From contig NZ_CP016428.1 in the NCBI RefSeq assembly GCF_001693385.1, forward strand, positions 4,402,001-4,466,000: a DNA stretch of 64,000 nucleotides, read 5' to 3'. Position numbers and translations under genes: made by a program. The stretch comes from Bradyrhizobium icense (GTDB taxonomy: Bacteria > Pseudomonadota > Alphaproteobacteria > Rhizobiales > Xanthobacteraceae). This document shows, in pieces, positions 1 through 9,339 of the stretch (position 1 is its first letter; each line of letters starts with the position of its first letter). The notes beneath the pieces are model-generated. The model was given only the letters and a program-made list of their open reading frames with translations. It was not told where the DNA came from and did no database searches.

Positions 1-1
1 C

Positions 2-493
2 GAGCCGATCCGCGAACAGAAACTGGTCAAGGCCAATGGCTCTGGCTTCATGGCAGCCATCCTGCCGACCGGCTTGCGGGCGCTCTCGACCGAGATCTCG
101 CCGGAAACCGGCGCCGGCGGCTTCATCCTGCCCAACGACCGTGTCGACGTCATCCTCTCCAAGCGCGAAAAGAATCCAGACAGCAAGGGGCTCGACGTCG
201 TCCAGTCGGAAATCATTCTCTCCAACATCCGCGTGTTGGCGATCGATCAGGCGCCGAAAGAAAAAGAGGGCAGCAACTCCCTCGTCGGCCGCACCGCCAC
301 ACTCGAACTGAAGCCCGAGCAGGCCGAGACGCTGGCGCGTGCGCGCCAGAGCGGCACGCTATCGCTCGCGCTGCGCAGCATCACCGATGTCAACGCGGCC
401 GAAGGCCGGTCCGAAGACCAGGTTCAACAACGAAACGAGAGCGTCAACGTGGTTCGCTACGGAGTCGCCAATCAAACGACGGCACAGAAGTGA
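2..493 (+). CDS. cpaB: CpaB/RcpC Flp pilus assembly protein, C-terminal part
   Basis: The frame is open from base 2 to the TGA at 491-493, so the gene begins upstream and about 163 C-terminal residues are seen. The stretch FILPNDRVDVIL, preceded by an Ala/Thr-rich segment ending STEISPET, is typical of the RcpC/CpaB domain. CpaB is a membrane-anchored periplasmic protein that works with the CpaC secretin in Flp/Tad pilus assembly (family knowledge). cpaC, cpaD and cpaE follow in the usual order, which supports the call. The stop codon overlaps a GTG that could be read as a cpaC start, but a better cpaC start lies 18 bases downstream. Confidence 0.9.
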   Translation, partial: EPIREQKLVKANGSGFMAAILPTGLRALSTEISPETGAGGFILPNDRVDVILSKREKNPDSKGLDVVQSEIILSNIRVLAIDQAPKEKEGSNSLVGRTATLELKPEQAETLARARQSGTLSLALRSITDVNAAEGRSEDQVQQRNESVNVVRYGVANQTTAQK

Positions 494-510
494 CCGAAAG
501 GACTCCCGAT

Positions 511-1971
511 ATGAAGTTTGGGGAAAATCAGTCAGCGACGCGAACCGTGGCGGCGCGCACCTTGTTATTGTCGGCCGTCGCCGCGCTGACGCTCGGCCCG
601 TTGCTGCCCGTCGTCGCAGCCGAATCCGAGAAGGATCCGGTGACGACGTCTGCCATCGGCCCGGTCAAGATGCGTTTCCTCTCGCTCGGCATCGGCAAGT
701 CGGTGGTCGTCGACCTGCCGCGCGACGTGAAGGACGTGCTGGTCGCCGATCCGAAGATCGCCAACGCCGTCATTCGCTCCCCGCAACGCGCCTATATCAT
801 CGGCGGCGCCGTCGGCCAGACCAATGTGGTGTTTTTCGACGGCGACGGCCAGCAGATCGCTTCCTACGACATCGCGATCAAGCGTGACCTCAACGGCGTG
901 CGCGCCGCGCTGCGGCAGTCGTTGCCGGGAATTCAGATCGAGGGCGTCGGCGACAGCGTGCTGCTGACCGGCTCGGTCTCTAGCCCGGTCGAAGCCCAGC
1001 AGGCCGGCGAGATAGCCGCGCGGCTGGTCGGCGGGTCCGAGAAGGTAGTCAACTCGATCGTCGTTCGCGGCCGCGACCAGGTGATGTTGAAGGTCACTGT
1101 CGCGGAGGTCCGGCGAGATGTCGTCAAACAGATGGGTGTCGATCTCAGCGCCCAATTGAATGTCGGCAATACGACTGTGAATTTCAACAATACCAATCCC
1201 TTCACTGCAAACAACGCCCCCCTCGTGCCTGGCAATGGCCTTGGCATAGCAGCCGGCACCATGCCGTCGGTCCAGGCCGTGCTTCGCGCGATGGAAAAGG
1301 CCGGTGTCGTGAAGACGCTCGCCGAACCCAATCTGACAGCGATCTCCGGCGAATCCGCAACGTTTATCTCAGGTGGTGAATTTCCCATTCCGACCGGCGT
1401 GAGCTGCCAAACAACAACAGGCGGTGGCATCGGAAATTGCGTCCAGACAGTCGCGTTCAAGAAATTTGGCATCTCGCTCAACTTCACGCCGGTCGTACTG
1501 TCTGAGGGTCGGATCAGCTTGCGGGTGATGACGGAAGTTTCGGAAGTCTCGACCGAAAACTCTCTGACTGGCGGCCAAGGTGGGACAACCATTCCCTCGA
1601 TCAAGACCCGCCGCGCCGAGACGACGCTGGAAATACCCTCCGGCGGCTCGATGGCGATGGCCGGCCTGATCCAGGAGCAAACCAAGCAGGCCATCAACGG
1701 GCTGCCGGGGCTCGATCAATTGCCGGTGCTGGGCGCGCTGTTCCGCAGCCAGGACTTCGTCAACAACCAAACCGAGCTGATGGTCATCGTGACGCCCTAC
1801 GTCGTGCGCGCGGTCGCGCAGAAGGAGCTGTCGCGGCCCGACGACGGGTTTGCGCCGGCATCCGACTCCCAATCCACGCTGCTCGGGCGCATCAACCGGA
1901 TCTACGGCGTCGCCGCTCGCATCGATCCCGTCAGCGACCTTCAGAGCAATTTCGGCTTCATCATCGATTGA
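511..1971 (+). CDS. cpaC: CpaC/RcpA outer-membrane secretin of the Flp/Tad pilus
   Basis: This is a 486-residue secretin-family protein. The ATG at 511 is chosen because GAAAGGA lies 8 bases upstream and the protein then begins directly with a signal peptide (hydrophobic LLLSAVAALTLGPLLPVVA, cleavage near AA-ES). The next domain is the N-terminal CpaC domain (SLGIGKSVVVDLPRDVKDVLVADP), then a BON-like segment (VLLTGSVSSPVEAQQAGEIA), then the secretin domain with VKTLAEPNLTAISGESATF and the C-terminal signature PVLGALFRSQDF...ELMVIVTPYVV. It forms the outer-membrane channel through which the pilus passes. A GTG at 490 would add seven residues but has no ribosome-binding site. Confidence 0.95.
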   Translation: MKFGENQSATRTVAARTLLLSAVAALTLGPLLPVVAAESEKDPVTTSAIGPVKMRFLSLGIGKSVVVDLPRDVKDVLVADPKIANAVIRSPQRAYIIGGAVGQTNVVFFDGDGQQIASYDIAIKRDLNGVRAALRQSLPGIQIEGVGDSVLLTGSVSSPVEAQQAGEIAARLVGGSEKVVNSIVVRGRDQVMLKVTVAEVRRDVVKQMGVDLSAQLNVGNTTVNFNNTNPFTANNAPLVPGNGLGIAAGTMPSVQAVLRAMEKAGVVKTLAEPNLTAISGESATFISGGEFPIPTGVSCQTTTGGGIGNCVQTVAFKKFGISLNFTPVVLSEGRISLRVMTEVSEVSTENSLTGGQGGTTIPSIKTRRAETTLEIPSGGSMAMAGLIQEQTKQAINGLPGLDQLPVLGALFRSQDFVNNQTELMVIVTPYVVRAVAQKELSRPDDGFAPASDSQSTLLGRINRIYGVAARIDPVSDLQSNFGFIID

Positions 1972-2012
1972 GACCGCAGAACTGTTCATCGAGTGGGGAC
2001 GAGGAAAGAACG

Positions 2013-2753
2013 ATGACAACGAAAATTCCGCTCCATCGCGTCAAGGCTTTGGGCATTCTTGGTGCCCTCCTCGGCCTTTCGGCGGCGCTCGGCGCCTGTA
2101 CGCCGCAGACCACTGAAATCGTGACTGCCAGCGTATCCGATGATTACCGCCACCGTCATCCGATCGCGGTAACCGAAGCCAACCATTCGATCGTCGTGTT
2201 CGTGGGTCATGCCCGCGGCGGCCTCTCCGGGCCGCAACGCACCGACGTCATGGGCCTGGCGCGGACATGGGCGCGCGAAGGCACCGGCGCGATCATTGCG
2301 GACGTCCCGATAGATACGCCCAACGCCCGCGCGGCTGCGGCGACGTTTCGGGAAATCCAGTCGGTGCTGGTGGCGGGCGGCGTGCCCTCGCGCGCCATCA
2401 CGCTGCATCACTACCGTCCCGACGATATCAGGACCTTGCCGACGATCAGGCTGAGTTATCCGAAGATCAAGGCAGTGGCCGGTCCGTGCGGCCTGTGGCC
2501 GCAAGACCTCGGCCCGAACATCGACAACGTCACCTACAACGAAAACCGCTCCTATCACAATTTTGGCTGCGCCACCCAGCGCAACCTGGCGGCGATGATC
2601 GACAATCCGGCCGACCTCGAGCAGCCGCGCCCCGAGACGGCCGCCTACACGCCGCGGCGCAATATCGCCTTTGACAAATATCGCAAGGGCGTTGCGACCG
2701 AGACCACCTACCCCGAAGCCGACAAGGCCAAACTCAGCGATACAGGCAAATGA
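2013..2753 (+). CDS. cpaD: CpaD pilus assembly lipoprotein
   Basis: The 246-residue protein starts at ATG 2013, with GAGGAAAG at 2001-2008. An in-frame TTG at 1968 would place the signal peptide internally and is less likely. The N-terminus is a lipoprotein signal ending L-G-A-C at Cys29, so it is expected to be anchored in the outer membrane. The HPIAVTEANHSIVVFVG segment and the Cys-containing CGLWPQDLG and NFGCATQRNLAAMI stretches are characteristic of the CpaD family, a pilotin-like partner of the secretin. The stop overlaps the cpaE start (ATGA), indicating translational coupling. Confidence 0.93.
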   Translation: MTTKIPLHRVKALGILGALLGLSAALGACTPQTTEIVTASVSDDYRHRHPIAVTEANHSIVVFVGHARGGLSGPQRTDVMGLARTWAREGTGAIIADVPIDTPNARAAAATFREIQSVLVAGGVPSRAITLHHYRPDDIRTLPTIRLSYPKIKAVAGPCGLWPQDLGPNIDNVTYNENRSYHNFGCATQRNLAAMIDNPADLEQPRPETAAYTPRRNIAFDKYRKGVATETTYPEADKAKLSDTGK

Positions 2754-4033
2754 TCAGCCGCGTCTTTCAAAACTCCGACGACCAACTGGACGACACGCCG
2801 GCGCAGCCCGAGGAATACATCTCGCCGGCGCCGCGCGTATCGGTGCAGGCCTTTTGCGCCAGTGTGGCGATCGCAACCGCGGTGCGCGCGGCGAGCGAAG
2901 ACCGCCGTCTCGGCAAGGCTCATCTTTCGGTTCACATGGGCGGCATTGCCGCCGCCATCGAAGCCTACCACACGGCCCCGACGCCGAACGTCATCTTGCT
3001 GGAAACCGAGCCCGGCCGCGATATCCTCGAAGGGCTCGATGAACTCGCGACCGTCTGCGACGCGGGAACGCGCGTCGTCGTGATCGGCAGCGCCAACGAT
3101 GTCACGCCCTATCGCGAACTGGTGCGGCGCGGCGTCAGCGACTACGTTACCGGACCGATCGAACCCATCGACGTCGTGCGCGCAATATGCGGCCTCTATG
3201 CGGCATCCGAAGCCGTGGCCGTCGGCCGCATCGTCGCCGTCGTCGGCGCCAAGGGCGGCGTCGGTGCATCCACTGTCGCGCATAATGTGGCCTGGACGAT
3301 TGCGCGCGATCTCGCGCTCGATTCCGTCGTGATCGATCTCGACCTTGCCTTCGGCACCGCGGGCCTCGATTACAACCAGGATCCGGTTCAGGGCATTGCC
3401 AATGCTGTCTTCCAGCAGGAACGGCCGGATTCCGCATTCATGGAGCGTCTGCTGGCGAAATGCACCGACCGCCTCAACCTCTTGGCGGCGCCGGCGACGC
3501 TGGACCAGGTCTATGATTTCGGCGCCGACGCATTCGATGCGATCTTCGATACGATGCGCATGACGACCCCCTGCATCGTGCTCGACGTTCCCCACCAATG
3601 GTCGGCATGGACCAAGCGCACGCTGGTCGGCGCGGACGACATTCTGATCGTCGCCGAGCCTGATCTCGCCAATATGCGCAACACCAAGAACATGCTGAAC
3701 GTGCTGAAGGCGGCACGGCCCAACGATCGCCCGCCGCTCTATTGCCTTAACCAGGTCGGCATGCACAAGCGTCCGGAGATCACCACGCGCGAATTCGCCA
3801 AGGCAATCGAGAGCCAGCCGATCGCGGCGATTCCATTCGATTCGAAGATGTTCGGCACCGCCGCCAACAACGGCCAGATGATCGCGCAGATCGCCGCCAA
3901 GCATCGCACCACCCAGGTGTTCCTGCAGATCGCGCAGCGCATGACGGGCCATGCCGTGACCAAGCGGTCGCGGACTTCGTTCCTGGCGCCGATCATCAAG
4001 AAGCTGCAGGGCGCGACGGCGCGCAGGGCGTGA
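2750..4033 (+). CDS. cpaE: CpaE, MinD/ParA-like pilus localisation ATPase
   Basis: The 427-residue protein has a degenerate receiver-like N-terminal domain (roughly residues 30-150) followed by a MinD/ParA-type ATPase. The deviant P-loop GAKGGVGAS is at about residue 166 and the IDLDLAFGTAGLD segment follows. CpaE family members position the Flp/Tad machine in the cell (known for Caulobacter). The ATG overlaps the cpaD stop. cpaF, tadB and tadC would be expected next, but the gene is followed by a 125-bp gap and a gene on the other strand, so the motor ATPase and platform genes are not in this window. Confidence 0.93.
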   Translation: MISRVFQNSDDQLDDTPAQPEEYISPAPRVSVQAFCASVAIATAVRAASEDRRLGKAHLSVHMGGIAAAIEAYHTAPTPNVILLETEPGRDILEGLDELATVCDAGTRVVVIGSANDVTPYRELVRRGVSDYVTGPIEPIDVVRAICGLYAASEAVAVGRIVAVVGAKGGVGASTVAHNVAWTIARDLALDSVVIDLDLAFGTAGLDYNQDPVQGIANAVFQQERPDSAFMERLLAKCTDRLNLLAAPATLDQVYDFGADAFDAIFDTMRMTTPCIVLDVPHQWSAWTKRTLVGADDILIVAEPDLANMRNTKNMLNVLKAARPNDRPPLYCLNQVGMHKRPEITTREFAKAIESQPIAAIPFDSKMFGTAANNGQMIAQIAAKHRTTQVFLQIAQRMTGHAVTKRSRTSFLAPIIKKLQGATARRA

Positions 4034-4158
4034 GCAAAGCGCAGCGGCGGTGGCCACTGATGCTGATCGCGTTTTCGAGCGAAAGCCTGCCCCAACTTGA
4101 TCCGGGTGAATTCAGGCTCTGTTGGTTCTGATTGGATCGGAACCGGTAGAGCGCTAGA

Positions 4159-4986
4159 CTAGTCGGTGCGTCGGGCCGAGGCGATCGGCATCTTGTCGGC
4201 CTCGGCCCGCGCGTTCTCCCTGTCCTTTCGCGCCAGCATCCGCTTCAATTGCGCGACGTTGGCTGCCGCTTCGGCGGGCGGCAGGTCGGCCTTCACGATC
4301 TTTTCTGCCTCGGCAAAACGGCCCTGCAGGCCGACCGCCAGTGCAAGATTGGCGCGCACGCGCGGATCGGTCCCGGCCAGGCTGTGGGCGCGGCGCAGCC
4401 TCTCCTCGGCCTTGGGCAAATCCTTCGAGAGCACATAGGACAGTCCTAGATTGGACAGCACCGACGGATGGTCGGGCACAATTTTCAGCGCGCTCGCATA
4501 GTATTGTCGCGCCTCCTCGTATCGGCCGAGTTGATCCAGTGTTGCTCCCTGCGCCGACAGCAGCCGCCAATCGGGATCGTCGGGGCTGTGGGCGCGGCCG
4601 AGCACGTCGAAGGCCTGCTGGAAATTGCCGTTATCCGCCAGCGCGCGGCCGTAGGCTGCGAGCAGCAGCTTGTTGCCCGGATGGGCGATGGAGGCCTGTT
4701 CGAGCACCGCAACCGCCTGCGACCGCTGCCCTGTCGCGCGAAGCGCCTTGCCGTATTTTAGCGCTGCGTCGGCATCCTTCGGATCGGCGCGATAGCGCTC
4801 CTGGTAAAGTTGAAGATCGCGGCGCGGATCGGCGGCCGGGTCAGTGTCGGCCTTCTCGCCGATCGAACCGGTAATGTCTGACAGACCCGAGGTCTGGCAG
4901 CCGCCAAGCCCCATCGCCAGGATCAGGGTCGATGTGCACGCAAGGAGCCGCATGACGCGGAGCGGATGGGGCAACTTCTGGAGCAT
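4159..4986 (-). CDS. TadD-like tetratricopeptide-repeat lipoprotein
   Basis: The 275-residue protein has a lipobox (GLGGC, Cys30) followed by tandem TPR repeats, for example ADAALKYGKALRATG, DWRLLSAQGATLDQLG and PSVLSNLGLSYVLS. In Tad systems the TPR lipoprotein TadD stabilises or helps assemble the secretin. It converges on cpaE, and its closeness to cpaBCDE supports a pilus role, but a generic TPR protein cannot be excluded. The start is uncertain: ATG 4953 would give a shorter signal peptide, and neither start has a strong ribosome-binding site. Confidence 0.82.
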   Translation of the reverse strand: MLQKLPHPLRVMRLLACTSTLILAMGLGGCQTSGLSDITGSIGEKADTDPAADPRRDLQLYQERYRADPKDADAALKYGKALRATGQRSQAVAVLEQASIAHPGNKLLLAAYGRALADNGNFQQAFDVLGRAHSPDDPDWRLLSAQGATLDQLGRYEEARQYYASALKIVPDHPSVLSNLGLSYVLSKDLPKAEERLRRAHSLAGTDPRVRANLALAVGLQGRFAEAEKIVKADLPPAEAAANVAQLKRMLARKDRENARAEADKMPIASARRTD

Positions 4987-5135
4987 GTAGCAGGACTCAC
5001 GGCGGCGACTGTCCAGAAGTGTTCACAGCTTAACCCTAAGTTCCGGTTAAGCTGGCCCGCTTTTGCGGTAATTGGTGACCTTTGCGGGCGGCTGCCGCCA
5101 GGTACGCGCGGTGCCGGCCCGTTTCGCCGCGCCAC

Positions 5136-5411
5136 CTAGTCGAGGAATTGCGCGCCGAGTTCGCAACCGATCCGCCAGGCCAGCTTGCACTGACGCGGCC
5201 TCCCCTCCGAAAAGATCACCGTGAATTCGGCAGGAATTTCGGGATACTCGGCGATGATCTTCACGCCGCCGTCCGACATGTCGGTAATCATGCAGTCGCG
5301 CGGCAATCCGCCGGTCGCAAACTGTATTTTCGCAAAGTTTCTGCACGCACGTCGTTCGCTTCTGCGGCGATTCGCTAACATGTCTACCCTGGCCTTGCTG
5401 GAGTGATTCAC
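5136..5411 (-). CDS. PilZ-domain protein (single domain)
   Basis: This is a 91-residue protein made of one PilZ domain. The arginine-rich N-terminal motif RRRSERRACRNFAKIQF and the downstream DMSDGG (the [DN]xSxxG motif) are the usual c-di-GMP-contacting elements. Such single-domain PilZ proteins act as c-di-GMP effectors in motility, polysaccharide or pilus control (family knowledge). Its position beside a Tad pilus cluster fits that, but the partner is not known. Confidence 0.85.
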   Translation of the reverse strand: MNHSSKARVDMLANRRRSERRACRNFAKIQFATGGLPRDCMITDMSDGGVKIIAEYPEIPAEFTVIFSEGRPRQCKLAWRIGCELGAQFLD

Positions 5412-5650
5412 CCGGAGGTGCCCTCAGCTTTACCGAAGAATTGTTGGAATTGACCTAGCGCGTCAGCTCGCAATGTAACTGTTGCATTCGAACTCCGTTT
5501 ACCGAACCCGGCGCCTCGACCTTCGAACGCCGGAAAGCCGCGCCCGCATCAGCGCCTCCGCGTCGCAATTTTCGGCAAATTAAAGGGTTGATCCCCTCTC
5601 GTCAGGCGATAGCCTGACCCCTCGACTCGATTTGGCGGAAGTTGACGCAC

Positions 5651-7336
5651 ATGGGAAGCCTCGTCCTTCTCGACCTGATGGGCGGCGTGGCGCTGCTGTT
5701 GTGGGGCCTGCACATGGTCCACAGCGGGATCCTGCGCGCGTTCGGGCCGAACCTGCGCCAGTTGCTGGCAAAAGCCCTGAGCAACCGCTCCTCCGCCTTC
5801 GCTGCCGGCCTCGGCCTGACCGCGCTGCTCCAAAGCAGCACCGCGACGGCGCTGATCACGAGTTCGTTTACGTCGGACGGGCTCGTCAGCCTGGTGCCTG
5901 CGCTCGCCATCATGCTCGGCGCCAATGTCGGCACCACGCTGATCGTCCAGATCCTGTCGTTCAACATCGCCGCCGTCTCGCCCGTGCTGTTCCTCATCGG
6001 CCTGGTCGCCTTCCGCACCGGGCCGCGCTCGCGCATCAAGGACATCGGCCGCGTCTTCATCGGGCTCGGCCTGATGCTGCTGGCGCTGCATATCCTGCTC
6101 AATACGCTGGCGCCGGCGGAGAGTGCGCCGGGCGTGCGCGTCTTCATGAACGCCATTACCGGCGATCCCGTGCTCTGCATCCTGTTCGCTGCGATCGTGA
6201 CCTGGCTCGTGCATTCTTCCGTTGCCAGCGTGCTGCTGGTGATGTCGCTGGCCTATGCGCATTTCATCACCCCCTATGCGGCGCTGGCGCTCGTGCTCGG
6301 CGCCAATCTCGGCAGCGCCATCAATCCGATCGTCGAGGGCGCGCGCCGCGGCAATCCCGCGAGCTATCGGCTTCCGCTCGGCAACCTCGTCAACCGGCTC
6401 GTCGGCGTCCTGCTGGCGGCGCCGTTCCTGCAGCCGATCGCGGAGCTTCTGATCGCGTGGCAACCGGATGTAGCCAAGGCGACCGCCTTGTTCCACATCG
6501 CCTTCAACGTTGCGACCGCAGCTCTCTTCATTGGTCTGCTCGACGGCATGGCGCGGCTGTTGAAGAGGTTGCTGCCCGAGCGCGTCAAGGAGGCCGACCC
6601 GTCAGGTCCGCGCTATCTCGACGAGAGCGCGCTCGAGACCCCTTCCCTCGCGCTGGCGGATGCCGCCCGCGAGACCCTGCACATGGGCGATCACGTCGAG
6701 ATCATGCTGCGCAAGGTGATGGCGGCGATGATGACCAACGACCGCGCGCTGGTCGACGAGGTCTCGCGGATGGACAACAGCGTCGACAGCCTCGACGAGG
6801 CAATCAAGCTCTATGTCACGAAACTCACCCGCGGCAGTCTCGACGAGCGCGAGGGACACCGGGCGATGGAGATCGTCTCCTTCGCCATCAACCTCGAGCA
6901 TATCGGCGACATCATCGACAAGAATCTGAGCGAACTGGCAACCAAGAAAATCAAGCGCCGCTTCCAGTTCTCGGCCGAGGGCGCCGAGGAGCTTTCGGCC
7001 TTTCACAAGCGCACGATGGATTCGCTGCGGATCGCGTTCGGGGTCTTCATGTCGGGTGACCTCAACGAAGCGCGAAAATTGCTGGCTGAGAAGGCCGCGC
7101 TGCGCAATGCCGAGCTCGCCGCCACCGAGCGGCACCTCGACCGTTTGCGCGAGGGCCGGCCCGAAACCATCGAGACCACGTCGCTTCATCTCGACGTGCT
7201 CCGCGACCTCCGGCGCATTCACTCGCACATCTGCTCGGTCGCTTATCCCGTACTGGATGCGGCCGGCGAACTCGCCGCGCATCGCAGCGCCGAAAGCGAG
7301 TTGCCCACGCTATCCGCGCCGGCGCCGAGCCGCTGA
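5651..7336 (+). CDS. Na/Pi cotransporter family protein with C-terminal PhoU-like domain
   Basis: The 561-residue membrane protein has the two inverted Na/Pi-cotransporter repeats, marked by QSSTATALITSSF near residue 60 and VHSSVASVLLVMS near residue 190. A helical PhoU-like region occupies about residues 330-545 (ETLHMGDHVEIMLRKVM, then INLEHIGDIIDKN). It is expected to carry sodium-driven phosphate uptake, or to act as a phosphate-responsive membrane protein like YjbB. ATG 5651 is chosen because GGAAG at 5637-5641 is correctly spaced for it and not for the TTG at 5642. The gene stands alone and converges on the lipid A cassette. Confidence 0.92.
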   Translation: MGSLVLLDLMGGVALLLWGLHMVHSGILRAFGPNLRQLLAKALSNRSSAFAAGLGLTALLQSSTATALITSSFTSDGLVSLVPALAIMLGANVGTTLIVQILSFNIAAVSPVLFLIGLVAFRTGPRSRIKDIGRVFIGLGLMLLALHILLNTLAPAESAPGVRVFMNAITGDPVLCILFAAIVTWLVHSSVASVLLVMSLAYAHFITPYAALALVLGANLGSAINPIVEGARRGNPASYRLPLGNLVNRLVGVLLAAPFLQPIAELLIAWQPDVAKATALFHIAFNVATAALFIGLLDGMARLLKRLLPERVKEADPSGPRYLDESALETPSLALADAARETLHMGDHVEIMLRKVMAAMMTNDRALVDEVSRMDNSVDSLDEAIKLYVTKLTRGSLDEREGHRAMEIVSFAINLEHIGDIIDKNLSELATKKIKRRFQFSAEGAEELSAFHKRTMDSLRIAFGVFMSGDLNEARKLLAEKAALRNAELAATERHLDRLREGRPETIETTSLHLDVLRDLRRIHSHICSVAYPVLDAAGELAAHRSAESELPTLSAPAPSR

Positions 7337-7339
7337 CGG

Positions 7340-7678
7340 TCAGCGATCGAGCGTCTTCGAGGCGGTGCCGCGGTTCTTCACGATCAGCATGATGTTTCTG
7401 ATGTAGATGATGGTGGCCAGCGACTGGCCGACGATGATCACGGGCTCGCGCTTGGCGATGCCGTAGATCAGCGTCATCATGCCGCCGCCCATCGAGAAGA
7501 ACCAGAACGCCATCGGCACCACGCTCTGCCCGGCGCGCTCGCTCGTGATCCACTGCACCAGGAAGCGCGCGGTGAAGAACAATTGCGCGATCAGCCCGAA
7601 GGCCAGCCAGAAGTCGAACTTGGCGACGAACACGTCGTAGAGATAGTCGCCGAGCGCCTGCCCGTATTGAATCAGCAT
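7340..7678 (-). CDS. LAB_N-domain small membrane protein
   Basis: The 112-residue protein has about three transmembrane helices and matches the LAB_N domain (named from the N-terminus of some lipid-A-disaccharide synthases): FDFWLAFGLIAQLFFTARFLVQWITSE, PMAFWFFSMGGGMMTLIYGI and YIRNIMLI. ATG 7678 overlaps the stop of the upstream glycosyltransferase (ATGA), so it is the last gene of the cassette and is translationally coupled. Stand-alone LAB_N proteins usually accompany lipid-linked sugar transferases; the biochemical role is not established. Confidence 0.85.
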   Translation of the reverse strand: MLIQYGQALGDYLYDVFVAKFDFWLAFGLIAQLFFTARFLVQWITSERAGQSVVPMAFWFFSMGGGMMTLIYGIAKREPVIIVGQSLATIIYIRNIMLIVKNRGTASKTLDR

Positions 7679-8421
7679 CAGGAAACCTCGATCGCAACGG
7701 GCGTCGACTTCTTGCGGCGGATCAGCCACCACACGCCGGCAAGATCCATGATCCCGATCCATAACCGGTCAAAGAAGCCGTAATTGGACACGCCGGACTG
7801 GCGCGGGCGGTCGATCACGTCGACGTAAGCGATGTCGAAACCTTCGCGGCGCACCAGCGCCGGCAGGAACCGATGCAGCCCGTCGAAGTAGGGCATCGAG
7901 AGGAACACCTCGCGCGGGAACGCCTTCAGCCCGCATCCGGTGTCGCGGGTACCGTCGCGCAGGATCGCGTTGCGCACGCCGTTGGCGATCCGCGACTGCA
8001 GTTTCTTGAAACCGGTGTCCTTGCGCCCGACCCGCTGACCGGCGGCGAGGCCGACGCGGCCATCGCCTTTCTCAACCGCCGCAATCAGGTCCGGCAGGAA
8101 CGCCGGATTGTTCTGTCCGTCGCCGTCGAGCGTCGCCACGATGGCGCCGCGCGCGGCCCGCACGCCGCTGCGCACCGCTGCCGATTGCCCCGTTGAGGCG
8201 GCGTGCTTCAGTTGCCGAAGCTGCGGATACTGTTTCATCATCGCCGCCAGCCGCTCTGCGGTTGCATCCGTCGAACCGTCGTTGACATAGATGATTTCGT
8301 AGGCCCAGCGGCTGCCGAGCGCGCTGACGATTTCCGCAATCAGCGGCGCGACGTTGTCCGCCTCGTTGCGCACCGGCACAACGATTGAAACGGCGACCGC
8401 ATCTCTGTCGGCAGGTATCAA
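7678..8421 (-). CDS. Family 2 glycosyltransferase, DPM1-like
   Basis: The 247-residue GT2 enzyme has SIVVPVRNEADNVAPLI at the N-terminus, the nucleotide-binding DGSTDAT, the DXD-type motif DGDGQNNP, and a C-terminal hydrophobic segment before RRKK. The family transfers a sugar from a nucleotide donor to undecaprenyl or dolichyl phosphate. With the downstream ArnT-like transferase this would supply the lipid-linked sugar used in the periplasm. The sugar itself cannot be told from sequence. In rhizobia, RgtE makes an undecaprenyl-phosphate galacturonate donor in a comparable arrangement. Confidence 0.88.
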   Translation of the reverse strand: MIPADRDAVAVSIVVPVRNEADNVAPLIAEIVSALGSRWAYEIIYVNDGSTDATAERLAAMMKQYPQLRQLKHAASTGQSAAVRSGVRAARGAIVATLDGDGQNNPAFLPDLIAAVEKGDGRVGLAAGQRVGRKDTGFKKLQSRIANGVRNAILRDGTRDTGCGLKAFPREVFLSMPYFDGLHRFLPALVRREGFDIAYVDVIDRPRQSGVSNYGFFDRLWIGIMDLAGVWWLIRRKKSTPVAIEVS

Positions 8422-8492
8422 ATCGGTACTCGTCTGGTTGGTTTGGAAGGACCCGGAACCGGGCCTATCGGGCCGTCGGGCGGCGTCCGCTT

Positions 8493-9338
8493 TTATGGGG
8501 CGAAAGCGCCCCGGGCAACCCTTTTGAGGCGTCCGGACGAGGGCCCGACAAGGGACACGATGCTGCCGTCGTGCTGGATCGCAAATCCGAGCCGACGGGC
8601 CGCAAACCAGTATCGCACGAACATCGCACCGACGATGCCGACCAGGGCGCCGGCAACCACGTCACTTGGATGGTGGGCGACCAGCACCAGACGGGTCGCC
8701 GCAATGATGAGGGCATAGACGGCCATCGCAAGGCGAGCATTCGGCCAGATGACCGACACCGCGAAGGCGAGCGCAAAGGCTGTCGTGGCGTGGCCGGAAG
8801 GAAAGCTGTAATAGGCCGGGTTGCCCGCGAAGTGCGAGAAGTGGAAAGCGTTGGCCTCGCCGCCGACAAATGGCCGCCCGCGGCCGATGCTGTATTTCAG
8901 CACTTCGGTGACCAGACTGGGCACGGCAACGGCGCAGAATATGAACTGCAGCCGCGTTCCGAGACCGAGCAACAATGATCGTCTGATGCCATGCAGGGCC
9001 GGTGCAGCGATCGCGACCGCGATCAGCGATACGCCCAGCACCGCCAGCACATATTCGTCCTTGCCGAAATCGGTGACAATGCGGACCCACCACAGCGAGG
9101 GCGTACCGCGCTTTGGCATCTGGGCGATTTCCCACGCGTCGATCGTATACATCAGCACCACGATCGCGGCGCCGAGACCCGCCGAGATCCACAAGACGTG
9201 ACGCGCCGCGCGGCGAGCGGCTTCGGCCCGCCGCGAGTGCGACGGCGACCGCACGAGCTGCGCCAACGACAGCCACGCCAGCGTGGCGAAACGCGAATGA
9301 TAGTTTTTGGAATCGACGACAGAAGGGCTCGCAGCCAT
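8493..9338 (-). CDS. PAP2-family membrane phosphatase
   Basis: The 281-residue protein has about five to six membrane segments and all three PAP2 motifs: KYSIGRGRP (Kx6RP), PSGH, and TRLVLVAHHPSD (Rx5Hx3D). It should remove a phosphate from a lipid phosphate or pyrophosphate such as undecaprenyl pyrophosphate or lipid A. ATG 9338 is chosen because GGAG lies 6 bases upstream and it begins one base after the stop of the ArnT-like gene; an ATG at 9371 would overlap that gene by 32 bases. The cassette position suggests a role in lipid A dephosphorylation or carrier recycling. Confidence 0.9.
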   Translation of the reverse strand: MAASPSVVDSKNYHSRFATLAWLSLAQLVRSPSHSRRAEAARRAARHVLWISAGLGAAIVVLMYTIDAWEIAQMPKRGTPSLWWVRIVTDFGKDEYVLAVLGVSLIAVAIAAPALHGIRRSLLLGLGTRLQFIFCAVAVPSLVTEVLKYSIGRGRPFVGGEANAFHFSHFAGNPAYYSFPSGHATTAFALAFAVSVIWPNARLAMAVYALIIAATRLVLVAHHPSDVVAGALVGIVGAMFVRYWFAARRLGFAIQHDGSIVSLVGPSSGRLKRVARGAFAP

Positions 9339-9339
9339 C

